Origin: Prevotella sp. E2-28
GTDB lineage: Bacteria; Bacteroidota; Bacteroidia; Bacteroidales; Bacteroidaceae
DNA length: 64,000 nt
Assembly (NCBI RefSeq): GCF_022024055.1
Contig: NZ_CP091788.1
Coordinates: forward strand, 186,001 to 250,000
Direction: 5' to 3'
The notes beneath the pieces are model-generated. The model was not told the DNA's origin, did no database searches, and worked only from the letters and a program-made list of their open reading frames with translations. Below are positions 1 to 8,984 of the stretch, in pieces. The stretch's first letter is position 1, and each line of letters opens with the position of its first letter. The position numbers and the translations under genes are program-made.

Positions 1-786
1 ACTTGAGGTCGTAGATGAGTTCACTGAAGAAATACCTGTTGATTCATCTGGTCCAGGAACGTCCATCCAGAAATCTTCAAAAATAGTTTTCCCTTCCTTA
101 ATACAACTGCGAACCTCTAAGTTTGTGCCAAATATCAATTCGTCGATGTTCGTTATCTGATATCTTATCTTATTTATAACATCCTTATCAAGGATATACT
201 CAAAGGAAAACGGATTGTTATCAGCTGCTCCGACTCCCTCAACCCAAGAGTTGTTAAAGTAGCATTCATCATAAGAATAGACAAATCCATACATATACTG
301 ACCTGGCAAAAAATAAAAACGATGAGAACCTCTTTCACGTGCAATCTCATACTTATCATGAGTTAACGAAATGGATTCATCGGGACGGCTGAAATCATAT
401 AACAGTTTCTCCTCTGTTGCCTTGTTCTCAATGATGAATACCTGATAGTCCGCTTCTCTGACAGCACAATAATAGTGCAGTTCCTTGTCGCTATAGTATT
501 CTTCAAACTGACAATACACCTTTTTATAATCCCTTCCATCAATCAGCGTGTCGCCACTCATGGTGAAGACACAGTCTATACCTAATCCTGAGGGATCTTC
601 ATCCGTAGCAGGAAAGTCATCATACGGATGACAATAGCCACAGTACCAGACTTTCCCCTCTTCTACAAACGGGATATACTCATGAGTTTGCTCTTGTGCT
701 ACAGCCTTCTTTATACAAAAAGAAAGCATAAGTAGCACCGTCATTGAGAATACACAACGTCTCTGTAATCTGCACATCTTCCTCAT
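1..786 (-). CDS. secreted 'EGKVW' family protein, partial (3' end outside window)
   Basis: The reading frame is open for 262 codons from the ATG at 784-786 to the window edge. It starts with a positively charged, hydrophobic signal peptide (residues 1-31, ending near AVAQ). The mature part begins HEYIPFVEEGKVWYC and carries GDTLIDGRDYKKVYC and NSWVEGVG blocks, which are also in the proteins at 3086-4441 and 4512-5345, so the three are paralogs. By analogy with the protein at 4512 the missing end should hold a YDLQGR-type sorting tail. The last visible residues are a Ser/Thr-rich linker (TGISSVNSSTTSS). It is the last visible gene of a long minus-strand series and has its own promoter. The domain has no function that I recognise. 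Confidence 0.85.
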   Translation of the reverse strand, partial: MRKMCRLQRRCVFSMTVLLMLSFCIKKAVAQEQTHEYIPFVEEGKVWYCGYCHPYDDFPATDEDPSGLGIDCVFTMSGDTLIDGRDYKKVYCQFEEYYSDKELHYYCAVREADYQVFIIENKATEEKLLYDFSRPDESISLTHDKYEIARERGSHRFYFLPGQYMYGFVYSYDECYFNNSWVEGVGAADNNPFSFEYILDKDVINKIRYQITNIDELIFGTNLEVRSCIKEGKTIFEDFWMDVPGPDESTGISSVNSSTTSS

Positions 787-819
787 AGCCTTTACGTTTT
801 TAGTTGTCGAAATTTTCTG

Positions 820-851
820 CAAATATAGGAAAAATAGTAATTAACCCCAAA
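820..851 (-). promoter_or_regulatory. Bacteroidetes-type promoter for the gene starting at 786
   Basis: On the minus strand a -33 TTTG (848-851) and a -7 TATATTTG (820-827) are separated by 20 nt, the usual Bacteroides arrangement. The transcript would start about 25 nt before the ATG. A very similar promoter and leader precedes the gene starting at 2980. The leader block ACGTAAAGGCTATG is shared with the genes starting at 2980 and 4441. Confidence 0.7.
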
Positions 852-862
852 TTTTTGGGGTT
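843..862 (-). repeat. perfect inverted repeat overlapping a -33 box
   Basis: AACCCCAAATTTTTGGGGTT has 9-bp arms with a 2-nt centre. It lies between the stop at 892 and the promoter of the next gene, so it could act as a terminator for the lipoprotein gene, and its right arm supplies the -33 TTTG of the next promoter. A near copy lies at 3037-3055. Confidence 0.6.
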
Positions 863-891
863 CACTTCAGACCTGTCCCGCTGATCTCTTA

Positions 892-1995
892 TTAAAAATG
901 GAATCTGGCAGTCGCCATTATACAAATTTGATGAAAGCCGTACGTCTCGTCGTCGGGCAGCTTGAGCCCATCAGGTTTCGGGAATATCGAAATCTGTCTT
1001 ACAAAGTCCACACCGATACCAGCAGATTTCGACACCATGCACTCCAATCCGAGTGAAAGTCTCGTACCACCACCAAATTCAGTATCTCCGTCATCCTGGC
1101 AATAGGCCAGACCTAACCCCAGCGATCCGTCTATGCGCAACCAGTTTGTGATATTGCCGCCAATCAGGAAACAAGGGCCCAGATACATTAACGTGTAGCT
1201 ATAATCCACTAAATCCCCCATCGTTGCAGCATCTACCTTCGTATAGCTTCCATAGAAGTCGCAGCCGAAGCCATACGCCTTACTGCCTGTGTTTGAAATT
1301 GACAAAGACAGGGCATATCCCCGTTGACTCGACAAATATTCCAAACCATTCCACGTCTGATAATATAATTTTGAGGTAGTCCATGCTGGTCCTATGCTTA
1401 CTTTTACCATGCCACCAAGTGGCTTCTGCTCTGCTTCGAAGTCATAAGTTGCTTCACCGTTAGCATGGGCTATGGAGTCCTGTCGCATATATGCCTTCTG
1501 CATTCTGGCACGTTCCTGTTCCCAGTCTGCCGCCTGCTGTCGTACAATGGCCTGCTGCTTTGTAGAGTCCATCTGCGCGACAACAGAATTTTTTCTTGTG
1601 AATCCCGTGGCTTGCAATTGTGCCACTCGCTCTGCAGAAAGTGTTAGCGATTTGTTCACCTCTCCATCCGTATAGGCTATGGTGCCCTTCAGTCGGTTAT
1701 CTTTTATCTCGCTATTATCTACCACCAATACATTGCCCCCATTACGTGCTGTTTCTGCTATTGCCAGATTCAACGCTCTTGCATACTGGTTTTTCAGCGA
1801 TGTGCTTTTCCCGTCCACGGTCACCTGTCCTATAGCTCTGACCTCGGTTGGCACGCTGTCTGCCGCCCCGTAAATCACAACCCTATTAGTAGGCTGAGCT
1901 GTAAAATCGTGTGTCAACATCTCTGAAGTCACGCTGGGCGAACAACTAACCATCAACACGCTCAGTACAGTCCAAATCAATATCCTTTTCTTCAT
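892..1995 (-). CDS. lipoprotein with predicted outer-membrane beta-barrel C-terminus
   Basis: A 367-residue protein. I chose the start MKKRILIW because it gives a clear lipoprotein signal (LSVLMVSC, Cys18); upstream in-frame codons overlap the preceding gene. Residues about 30-110 form a small alpha/beta-like region (ALNLAIAETARNGGNVLVV). Residues about 125-180 are Gln/Ala/Glu-rich and probably coiled coil. The rest alternates polar and aromatic residues and ends ATARFHF, a typical beta-barrel end with a terminal Phe. It begins 1 nt after the stop of the leucine-rich-repeat gene, so the two are very likely co-transcribed and translationally coupled. No specific function is recognised; a surface or cell-envelope role is inferred. 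The plan (lipobox, coiled part, barrel) resembles the protein at 13119-14255. Confidence 0.8.
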   Translation of the reverse strand: MKKRILIWTVLSVLMVSCSPSVTSEMLTHDFTAQPTNRVVIYGAADSVPTEVRAIGQVTVDGKSTSLKNQYARALNLAIAETARNGGNVLVVDNSEIKDNRLKGTIAYTDGEVNKSLTLSAERVAQLQATGFTRKNSVVAQMDSTKQQAIVRQQAADWEQERARMQKAYMRQDSIAHANGEATYDFEAEQKPLGGMVKVSIGPAWTTSKLYYQTWNGLEYLSSQRGYALSLSISNTGSKAYGFGCDFYGSYTKVDAATMGDLVDYSYTLMYLGPCFLIGGNITNWLRIDGSLGLGLAYCQDDGDTEFGGGTRLSLGLECMVSKSAGIGVDFVRQISIFPKPDGLKLPDDETYGFHQICIMATARFHF

Positions 1996-1996
1996 A

Positions 1997-2980
1997 TTAT
2001 TCCTCAACAATTTTCTCGAACCATTTCCAGGGAGCAGTTTGCTTGTACAGTTCAAGAGAACCTACAGGAACATATAGTGTGGCACGAGAATAAATATCAT
2101 TATCAAAAATAGGTGTATTAATCTCTAAAGGCGTATCACTCTCAAGATGGATAGAGGTTAGGCTGATGCAGTTTTTGAAGGCGCTAGCGCCAATCTTGGT
2201 TAGTTTCTTGGGGAGAACGACTTTTTCCAGACCTGTGCAACCGGAAAAAGCGTATGAGCCAATATGAACCACGTTTGTAGGAATGTCTATGCTGGTAAGA
2301 CCAGTACATCCGCCAAACGCAGAATTGCCAATAAATCTTACATCAGGAGGTATAATCGTGTTTTTACATCCAGTAACAAGTTTACTGCCAGTTATCGGCA
2401 AGTTGTCGATTCCGATGCTGATTTCTTCTTTCTTGATAATAGCATTGCAATTGTGGCGGGAATCATATATCTTATTACCTGGATTAACAAAGATGCTTTT
2501 CAAACCGGAACAGCCATAAAAGACAGATTCTCCTATATAGACCACGCTATCGGGAATACTAATGCTTTCCAGTTTCGCGCATCCGGAGAATGCTCTGTCG
2601 TTAATCCTTTTAATATCTTTAGGAATTGTAATGTTTCTCAAATAAAGACAGTTGTAGAATGCGTTTGCCCTGATATACAGTGTTTTGTACGTGTTACCTT
2701 TATATACTACCTTTGAGGCAATCTTAGTGTCAAAATAGAAGTTGTTCTTGTCATAATCTGACACTGAAAGTGTACTATCAGTCAATAAAGTATACTTTAT
2801 ATAATCCAAATAGAAATGCTGGTCGTCAATGACAGAAAAAACACTGCCATCCGATGTGGTTCCGTCATCTTTTACCACAACCTCACCATAATCCAATAGT
2901 TCATGATTAGAATCATCGTCACCGCAAGCGGTCAATAGTATCATTGGTAAAACAAAAATGTAATAAACACCTTTTCTCAT
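1997..2980 (-). CDS. BspA-like leucine-rich repeat lipoprotein
   Basis: A 327-residue protein with a lipoprotein signal (MILLTACGDDD) and then tandem LRR_5/BspA-type repeats from about residue 100 to 300. Repeat blocks include CAKLESISIPDSVVYIGES, CTGLTSIDIPTNVVHIGS and CTGLEKVVLPKKLTKIGA. Such repeats form surface-exposed solenoids used for binding host, matrix or other bacterial proteins. The start at 2980 gives the signal peptide; the longer reading frame would begin inside the promoter. The gene is followed after 1 nt by the barrel lipoprotein, suggesting that the two surface proteins are made together. The family is clear; the ligand cannot be predicted. Confidence 0.9.
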   Translation of the reverse strand: MRKGVYYIFVLPMILLTACGDDDSNHELLDYGEVVVKDDGTTSDGSVFSVIDDQHFYLDYIKYTLLTDSTLSVSDYDKNNFYFDTKIASKVVYKGNTYKTLYIRANAFYNCLYLRNITIPKDIKRINDRAFSGCAKLESISIPDSVVYIGESVFYGCSGLKSIFVNPGNKIYDSRHNCNAIIKKEEISIGIDNLPITGSKLVTGCKNTIIPPDVRFIGNSAFGGCTGLTSIDIPTNVVHIGSYAFSGCTGLEKVVLPKKLTKIGASAFKNCISLTSIHLESDTPLEINTPIFDNDIYSRATLYVPVGSLELYKQTAPWKWFEKIVEE

Positions 2981-3013
2981 AGCCTTTACGTTCTTTATTG
3001 TCGAAAATTGCTG

Positions 3014-3045
3014 CAAATATAGGAAATATTGTAATTAACTCCAAA
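3014..3045 (-). promoter_or_regulatory. promoter for the LRR lipoprotein gene
   Basis: -7 TATATTTG (3014-3021) and -33 TTTG (3042-3045) on the minus strand are 20 nt apart. The -33 box lies inside an imperfect inverted repeat (3037-3055) nearly identical to the one at 843-862. The roughly 90 nt of leader and promoter look duplicated between the two loci. Confidence 0.7.
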
Positions 3046-3085
3046 TTTTGGGGTTCACTTCAGCTCCTGATTCTTTGTATATTTA

Positions 3086-4441
3086 CTACTTAATCACTTT
3101 TCGCCCATCCTTCACATAGACACCATGACCTAATCGGATGGCTGGTAATCCATTCAGCTGATAATGACCTTTCTTTGAATCTCTGATATTCTTATTCTCG
3201 CCGTTCGTTATGTTATGGATTGAGGTTTGATAGTCTTCTACCTCATAGATACATACACCGTTGTCATCACATCGCAGCAATAATTGAGTACTGTTATCCG
3301 TTGAAACCCCGTCTGTCAGTCCATAGTTAACAGATCCGACACCTTCAATCCATGTATCAGAACCTGTTACCGTTCCTTTCTTATCTATAACAGAAACTGA
3401 TAGACGTCGTCTCGAAATCTTATCATCAGAAAAAGATAGGACTGTATCTGAAACGGAAGTGATTATAAAAGATTCATATTGATTACCATAATCCCTTGTA
3501 TGACTCATCCCACCCCCTGTTTTCATAGAAAAGTCCATGACGCACAGAGGGGGCACTTTAGAGTTGTCATACCAGTTATACACCTTACCATACTTTTCCC
3601 CGATATACAGATGACTTGCCTCCCACTCTACAGGTTCGCTTTCTTTGTTATGTATCCAGCACTTTTTATAAACCTGCTTAAACGGAACTTCCTTAATCAG
3701 GGTGTCTCCTCTGAGTGTCAGTTTCTCAAGAGTGAAAGAATCAGGATCATTTTCAGGATTCAGCTGCATAGTCCAGACCTTCCCTTCCTTTAAGAAAGAA
3801 TCATACTGCGCCAATATCAAAGGATTAGCATACAGCATCTCATCGCCTTGTGTACACTGCATAAGATCGTATCCTTGTACCACAGCATATCGTATGTAAC
3901 CTATTATTCCGTCAGTCAAAGAACCTATACCTTCTACCCAACAGTCTTTTCTGTTAGGATTATTTGGATGCTCCACATAAACGCAACGTCGCGGACGCTT
4001 ATCCGTAGAACCAGCCAAAAACGTATCCGATACAGCCACAACCTTAAACCTGTCTATATCCCATAACTCTACGGTATCAGCTTCACCATAGGCTTTCTCA
4101 TATCTTACAAACTCGTCACCGACATTCAGGGAGAAATCCATCACAGGGAAATTCTGTATAAGGCTATCGCCATCTACCTTATATTGATAAACGACACCAT
4201 CTTTTTGACCAATCCAGTAACCGTATATTAATTCCTTGCAATGGATGTCATTAATGATAGTATCTCCCCTCAGCGTAATAGTTGTATAAGTTGGAGGTCG
4301 AGTGCCACATTGTGGAGGCGTTGCTATTCTGTTTTCAAATCGCCATACCTTTCCTCCCTCTAGCACGGACTCGTATTCTCTTTGGGCATATACCATGATG
4401 CTGCACACGGACAATAGCAATAATAACACACTCTTCCTCAT
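3086..4441 (-). CDS. secreted protein with two 'EGKVW' modules and a T9SS-like tail
   Basis: A 451-residue protein with a signal peptide (MRKSVLLLLLSVCSIMVYAQ). It holds two related modules: one starts at about residue 27 (LEGGKVWRF, later GDTIINDIHCKELIY and CWVEGIGSL), the second at about residue 215 (KEGKVWTMQL, GDTLIKEVPFKQVY, TWIEGVGSV). The neighbouring genes at 786 and 5345 carry one module each, so this gene is an internal duplication or fusion. The end GHGVYVKDGRKVIK matches the sorting-like tail of the neighbour at 4512, although the preceding segment reads YQLNGLPAI instead of YDLQGR. Sequence around its stop is nearly identical to that around the stop at 4512, pointing to tandem gene duplication. 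Role unknown; an extracellular protein is inferred. Confidence 0.85.
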   Translation of the reverse strand: MRKSVLLLLLSVCSIMVYAQREYESVLEGGKVWRFENRIATPPQCGTRPPTYTTITLRGDTIINDIHCKELIYGYWIGQKDGVVYQYKVDGDSLIQNFPVMDFSLNVGDEFVRYEKAYGEADTVELWDIDRFKVVAVSDTFLAGSTDKRPRRCVYVEHPNNPNRKDCWVEGIGSLTDGIIGYIRYAVVQGYDLMQCTQGDEMLYANPLILAQYDSFLKEGKVWTMQLNPENDPDSFTLEKLTLRGDTLIKEVPFKQVYKKCWIHNKESEPVEWEASHLYIGEKYGKVYNWYDNSKVPPLCVMDFSMKTGGGMSHTRDYGNQYESFIITSVSDTVLSFSDDKISRRRLSVSVIDKKGTVTGSDTWIEGVGSVNYGLTDGVSTDNSTQLLLRCDDNGVCIYEVEDYQTSIHNITNGENKNIRDSKKGHYQLNGLPAIRLGHGVYVKDGRKVIK

Positions 4442-4511
4442 AGCCTTTACGTTTTTAGTATTAATCTTTTTTAGAACATCACGGGGACAGGCCTGATTCT
4501 TTGTATATTTA

Positions 4512-5345
4512 CTACTTAATCACTTTTCGTCCTTCCTTCACATATACGCCACGTTTAGCAGCACCCTTGACTGGGCGTCCTTGAAGGTCATAATGGATAT
4601 TGTGAGATGTAGATTTTGCGAATGGCGTGACTCCAATCTGAAGTGATATGTCAGGAATTCCCCTCCACCATTCTTCATAAACATATTGATTATCTATCTT
4701 ACATGAAGAAACATATATTATATCACCTAATGTTGGTTCATTACAATAAAAATCTATAGCGAACTCAAAAGGATTGCCATCAGCACCGACACCTTCAACC
4801 CAAGAGTTTACAAACTTGCGTTTTGGAATTTCATCATCTTCAATTATTTGATAAATATCGAACACATACAGCCCTTTAGGTCTTGAAAACATATGCTCTC
4901 CATAGCTTCTTTCATACTGATTATCTCTTCGAGAAAAAAACAGATTTTCTTGTGGAGAATTAAAGTCGTAGAGTAATTTTTCGTCTTTTTCATCCTGTTC
5001 TACAAAGAACACCCTATATGATTCTTCCCTTACTGCACAGTAGTAATGTTGTTTCTTATCTCCATAGTGCTTTTCGAACTCACAGTAAACCTTTTTGTAG
5101 TTTTGTTCTCCTATCACTGAGTCTCCACGCATGGTGAAGATACAGTCCCAAACAGGTTCCGGGTCATCTTCGTTAAAGAGAATATTATCCACCAGAACAC
5201 AGTACCATACTTTTCCCTCTTCTACAAACGGCACATATTCATGATCCCAATCCTGTGAAGAGGCTTTGCTTGTATTTAAGCCACATAAAAGAAGCACCAC
5301 AATAAAGAACAGCCCCTTTCTCCGTAATTTGATTCTTTGTTTCAT
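4512..5345 (-). CDS. secreted 'EGKVW' family protein with T9SS-like tail
   Basis: A 277-residue protein. After a signal peptide (residues 1-30) come one EGKVWYC module (from about residue 41) with GDSVIGEQNYKKVYCEFE and NSWVEGVGA, and a C-terminal tail IHYDLQGRPVKG followed by RGVYVKEGRKVIK. This tail type is common on secreted Prevotella proteins and is generally read as a T9SS sorting or anchoring signal. The gene begins 10 nt after the C25 protease stop, so it is probably expressed with it. It is the closest paralog of the partial gene at the window start. Function unknown. Confidence 0.85.
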   Translation of the reverse strand: MKQRIKLRRKGLFFIVVLLLCGLNTSKASSQDWDHEYVPFVEEGKVWYCVLVDNILFNEDDPEPVWDCIFTMRGDSVIGEQNYKKVYCEFEKHYGDKKQHYYCAVREESYRVFFVEQDEKDEKLLYDFNSPQENLFFSRRDNQYERSYGEHMFSRPKGLYVFDIYQIIEDDEIPKRKFVNSWVEGVGADGNPFEFAIDFYCNEPTLGDIIYVSSCKIDNQYVYEEWWRGIPDISLQIGVTPFAKSTSHNIHYDLQGRPVKGAAKRGVYVKEGRKVIK

Positions 5346-5355
5346 ACGCCATTTT

Positions 5356-7647
5356 TTATTCGTTAGTGATTATAAATTCCGCTCCTTGTCTAACCTCAAA
5401 GTCTTTTGTTATGGTTGCACTGTGGCTTGCTTTTATTCTTGTACTACCACTATTAACGACAACAGGACCTTGTGCGACTTTATTTGTAACATCTGACCCT
5501 ATCATTACATGCTTTGACTCATAGTTTTTTGTTCCAGTCCAAGTCAGGTTTTGCAAATATGTATTTTCGCAGACTGTGGAATACGGAACGTATCCGGGCT
5601 TGGTGAGGCAAACATCAAACACACCGTTTAAACGACTGAAAACAACTACTGAGTCAGGAATATTCCTAGCGATATAATATTCCGTGGAATCATTCTGATT
5701 AATAAAACATATATCAAAACCATTAGTACCAGCGTTTACATATATGCTGTCATTTACGAACTGGATATCTACATTATGGAAATACTGAGGTTTCGACAGA
5801 TATACAGGCATTTCTGGGTCTCCCATTAGATTAAGCCCCATCCATACTTTCCTACTTTTATTGTATTCCGTCGCTGTTACTGATGGTTTTCTACCTGATT
5901 TGACATTTGTAATTGCATTTCCCAAACGATGGTATTTATCATCAAATAGTCTATAATAGGTTAATCCATTAAATTTCGCACCTTCTCCAATATTAATATT
6001 ATTATCGCCAAGCCAATTCTCGCGTGATGTACCCAAATAAGCAAGGATTCCACTTTGGCCATTATTTATAAAATGTTGGCTGAGACATTTACTGGACATT
6101 GTATGATAATCAAATGCATTAGTTAAACAAGCAGTCGTAATTATAATCGTATAGCCACTATTTGTCAATGCACTTGCGTGAGTATTATTGTATGTCGGTA
6201 TTGGATTGTTACCTTCCATCTGCCAGGCATCTTCTGCCCCATGAGTCATCACATCTACAAAAGTGTATCCCTTGGCTAATTCACTTTGGAGGTTTGACGC
6301 ACAAAATTCGTATGTACCATCATTACTCATATCTGTATATGTGTCATAGAACTGAGTTTGTACACCATTCCATGATGTAGGATGACTTGGATTTGCTATG
6401 TATCTATTATACATTGTTTGGCTTTTAATTTGAGTATCACTTACTCCATTGACTATTGTATCTAGCATAGAACCAGACATTAAGATATTATCCTGCCAAT
6501 TGGTTGTGTCAGGGGCACTTTCATAGTTAATAATTCTATTAACGAAAACCTGCACATCCTCTATTGTCGACACGGGAGCCCTAGAAACTACAAGCGATGG
6601 GATTAAACTCACAGAATCATTAAGCTCACCATAAAAGCCATTCCCATTTTGATCCCAATTCATTGTTCCCAAACAAGCATAATAAATATCTGCAGGGGTA
6701 ATACTGTCAGTAACACCTTCTTTACCTATATAGCACATACATGTTGGTACATTAATTGTGTCGCCACCTAATAGTACATAAGAAAGACTATCAATGTCTG
6801 CAATCGCTCTTTTTATCTTTTCTTGTTTAGTCGCCCCGCTATAGGTTGTATCAATTTCTTCTACTGTAATAACTTTAGAACGAATACCCTTGTGACTTTT
6901 CCAAGAAGCCAGTTCTTGGAAAGCATTTTTAAATTGGTTGCTGGTTACAATAACATACTCATAGCCTGATTGACGATAAAGTCCGTTGTCTGTGACTGTT
7001 CTAGTTGCTGATAAATTAGTATCTGTTAGATCTTCAGGATTAATAATCATTTTTCTTATCATTTCCTTAATATTACTTTCATTTCCATGACGAGCAAATG
7101 ATTTGGAAGTTGAAGAAGAATGTCTTAACCGGATGTCAATGTCAATAGATGTTCTCAGATACAGATTACGTGTAACCGCATCGTATTCAAATGGGCAAAC
7201 ATGAAAAGAGAGAAGTCTGTAGCCTTCGCTTTCATCCATACCGCCATATTCCACATATTGATTTGGATATATTTTCTGTTTATATGAAATAGGCCATTTA
7301 TAGCTCTTGCCAGAATGAAGAATATTTGTTGGTATTTCCACTGGATTTGGAGACATTAACACATCACTTTGGATAAGTGCCTTTGAACATGAGAAGGTTA
7401 TAGCATCATACAAATCTGTATTACTGATAAGAACATTATAACCAATATAAGGAAGCGCAGGCAAGAGTGTGTCAGATTGTAAAAAGTATTCATATTGTTT
7501 CGGAATAATATAGAAACTGCCTGATATATCTTGCTTAAACTCAAAGTCATCTTTATTAAAAGACAATGAGATATGTTTAACGCTTTGACCTATTGATAAC
7601 ATAGAAGAAAGCATTATTATGCTTAATAATATTGAAATTCTCTTCAT
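5356..7647 (-). CDS. gingipain-like C25 family cysteine protease, secreted
   Basis: A 763-residue protein with a signal peptide (residues 1-20, ending SIGQ). An N-terminal pro-region (about 25-220) is followed by a C25 catalytic domain (about 230-620). The predicted catalytic His469 lies in VMTHGAEDAWQM and Cys507 in TTACLTNAFDY, matching the His-Gly and Ala-Cys context of gingipains. The start of the catalytic domain reads YEYVIVTSNQFKNAF. The last 60 residues (VVVNSGSTRIKASHSA and FEVRQGAEFIITNE) form the short beta-rich stalk often found before or in place of a T9SS tail. No classical sorting domain follows, so the route to the surface is uncertain. Gingipain-family enzymes cleave extracellular proteins. 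A -7-like box TATTTTTG lies at 7676-7683. Confidence 0.9.
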   Translation of the reverse strand: MKRISILLSIIMLSSMLSIGQSVKHISLSFNKDDFEFKQDISGSFYIIPKQYEYFLQSDTLLPALPYIGYNVLISNTDLYDAITFSCSKALIQSDVLMSPNPVEIPTNILHSGKSYKWPISYKQKIYPNQYVEYGGMDESEGYRLLSFHVCPFEYDAVTRNLYLRTSIDIDIRLRHSSSTSKSFARHGNESNIKEMIRKMIINPEDLTDTNLSATRTVTDNGLYRQSGYEYVIVTSNQFKNAFQELASWKSHKGIRSKVITVEEIDTTYSGATKQEKIKRAIADIDSLSYVLLGGDTINVPTCMCYIGKEGVTDSITPADIYYACLGTMNWDQNGNGFYGELNDSVSLIPSLVVSRAPVSTIEDVQVFVNRIINYESAPDTTNWQDNILMSGSMLDTIVNGVSDTQIKSQTMYNRYIANPSHPTSWNGVQTQFYDTYTDMSNDGTYEFCASNLQSELAKGYTFVDVMTHGAEDAWQMEGNNPIPTYNNTHASALTNSGYTIIITTACLTNAFDYHTMSSKCLSQHFINNGQSGILAYLGTSRENWLGDNNINIGEGAKFNGLTYYRLFDDKYHRLGNAITNVKSGRKPSVTATEYNKSRKVWMGLNLMGDPEMPVYLSKPQYFHNVDIQFVNDSIYVNAGTNGFDICFINQNDSTEYYIARNIPDSVVVFSRLNGVFDVCLTKPGYVPYSTVCENTYLQNLTWTGTKNYESKHVMIGSDVTNKVAQGPVVVNSGSTRIKASHSATITKDFEVRQGAEFIITNE

Positions 7648-7755
7648 GTCGTCAGTTTATTAAGCTTTCTATTTACAAAAATAGTGATTATATAAATACA
7701 AAGATGAATATGTTCGTAAAAATTAACGAATAAAATATTAATTAACAGAAATTCC

Positions 7756-8907
7756 TTATTTCGACAAAATCATTCTCTTGGTATCAATCTCTTTGCCTCC
7801 TACTACAAGCGAGTATATATACATCCCTGCACGGAGTTCGTATCCTTCGATGGTGACACTCTGCATGTCGGGGGTAACAGGTATCTGTTTCTGCATCTTG
7901 CCAGACATATCGAAGACGTAGATATAGGCATTCTGTGCGTTCTCGGGCATGGTGAAGCGGATTGTGGTACGCTCAGAGAAAGGATTGGGGGTGTTCTGTG
8001 CCAAAGTAGCACCTGCAGGAACAGAGGTCGAATTATTTACGGCCAATGGTTCTTCATCATCGAACCTTGCAACACGGGCCTTCTCTATGTCATGATTCTT
8101 GGCCTTCACCTCGTCCAACTCAGCTTTCAACTCCTGAATACTGCGGATAAGGATAGGTACCAGTTCAATATAGTTGACACCTAGGTAGCCATCTTGCCCT
8201 TCAGCAACTAGTTCTGGATATATCTCCTGAAGTTCTTGTGCTATCACGCCAAAATGCCGCTGTTGCTCAGCTCCCAACAGGCGTTCCTGTGGGATTATAG
8301 AAGCAGTGTCACTGTCTTGGTAATCACGCTGTTTATAATTGTATGACACAGTATGAATTTTCAATACTTTATCAAGTGTACCAGCCTCATCAGTACTTAA
8401 AGACGAAACATTTTCTTTAAGTCGCATGTCAGATGGTGATATCACCGTTGGGACGGTTAATGTATCCGTTATATATACTTTTCCGTCAAAGAAACCTGCG
8501 TATCGTCCCTGAATACAAACACCTGTATGATTATTCAAGGTGCCAAAGATTCCCGCACCATTCCGAGTCGTTCCCAATCCTCCTATTACGCCATAATTCC
8601 ATCCTTGAGCTCCTGAACCACCTAAACCTTGAACGCCTATAGTGCGCTCCGTATGACTGGAATTGGTCGCATATCCCTTCACGCCGATATTGAATGATTT
8701 TACGCCATGTTTGTTAATCCAGACTCCGTAATCATAGGCTGAATAAGAACTATTATCAAAACTTCCCACAGAAAGGTCTGCCCAAGATAGAGGCGTCGAC
8801 ATTATAATACCGGTTCTACCATTACTATCAACTGTCAACTGGGCATTTGTCGTCAATGTAAATGCTATAAGTAGCGATGAAATCGCGAAAAATCTAAGGT
8901 CTCTCAT
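7756..8907 (-). CDS. S74 chaperone-domain surface protein with T9SS type A tail
   Basis: A 383-residue protein. It has a signal peptide (residues 1-22), a Gly-rich beta-structured region with tail-fibre-like repeats (GVWINKHGVKSFNIGVKGY, about 60-150), and a peptidase S74 / intramolecular chaperone domain (about 158-255: SDMRLKENVSSL, then FGVIAQELQEIYPELV and YIELVPILIRSIQELK). A short coiled coil follows (ELKAELDEVKAKNHDI), then a classical T9SS type A sorting domain (about 300-383: TPNPFSERTTIRF, IYVFDMSGKMQKQ, LRAGMYIYSLVV, KRMILSK). S74 domains trimerise fibres and usually cleave themselves off in phage tailspikes. Here the domain sits before a secretion tail, as in other Bacteroidetes adhesin-like proteins. 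Confidence 0.9.
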   Translation of the reverse strand: MRDLRFFAISSLLIAFTLTTNAQLTVDSNGRTGIIMSTPLSWADLSVGSFDNSSYSAYDYGVWINKHGVKSFNIGVKGYATNSSHTERTIGVQGLGGSGAQGWNYGVIGGLGTTRNGAGIFGTLNNHTGVCIQGRYAGFFDGKVYITDTLTVPTVISPSDMRLKENVSSLSTDEAGTLDKVLKIHTVSYNYKQRDYQDSDTASIIPQERLLGAEQQRHFGVIAQELQEIYPELVAEGQDGYLGVNYIELVPILIRSIQELKAELDEVKAKNHDIEKARVARFDDEEPLAVNNSTSVPAGATLAQNTPNPFSERTTIRFTMPENAQNAYIYVFDMSGKMQKQIPVTPDMQSVTIEGYELRAGMYIYSLVVGGKEIDTKRMILSK

Positions 8908-8984
8908 ATTTTTAGTTATTGGAAAAGTTTATCTGACAAAGAGATGCAAGCATGAGCCTTAGCCCATACCTGCATCATTAGTTT

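Noticed and set aside
174..359. Small 61-codon minus-strand frame inside the first gene
   Set aside because: It lies wholly within the longer secreted-protein frame, which has a signal peptide and paralogs.
5356..7647. Classical T9SS type A sorting domain at the end of the C25 protease
   Set aside because: The end (FEVRQGAEFIITNE) is only the beta-rich stalk; the NPF...G-Y-L blocks seen in the S74 protein are absent.
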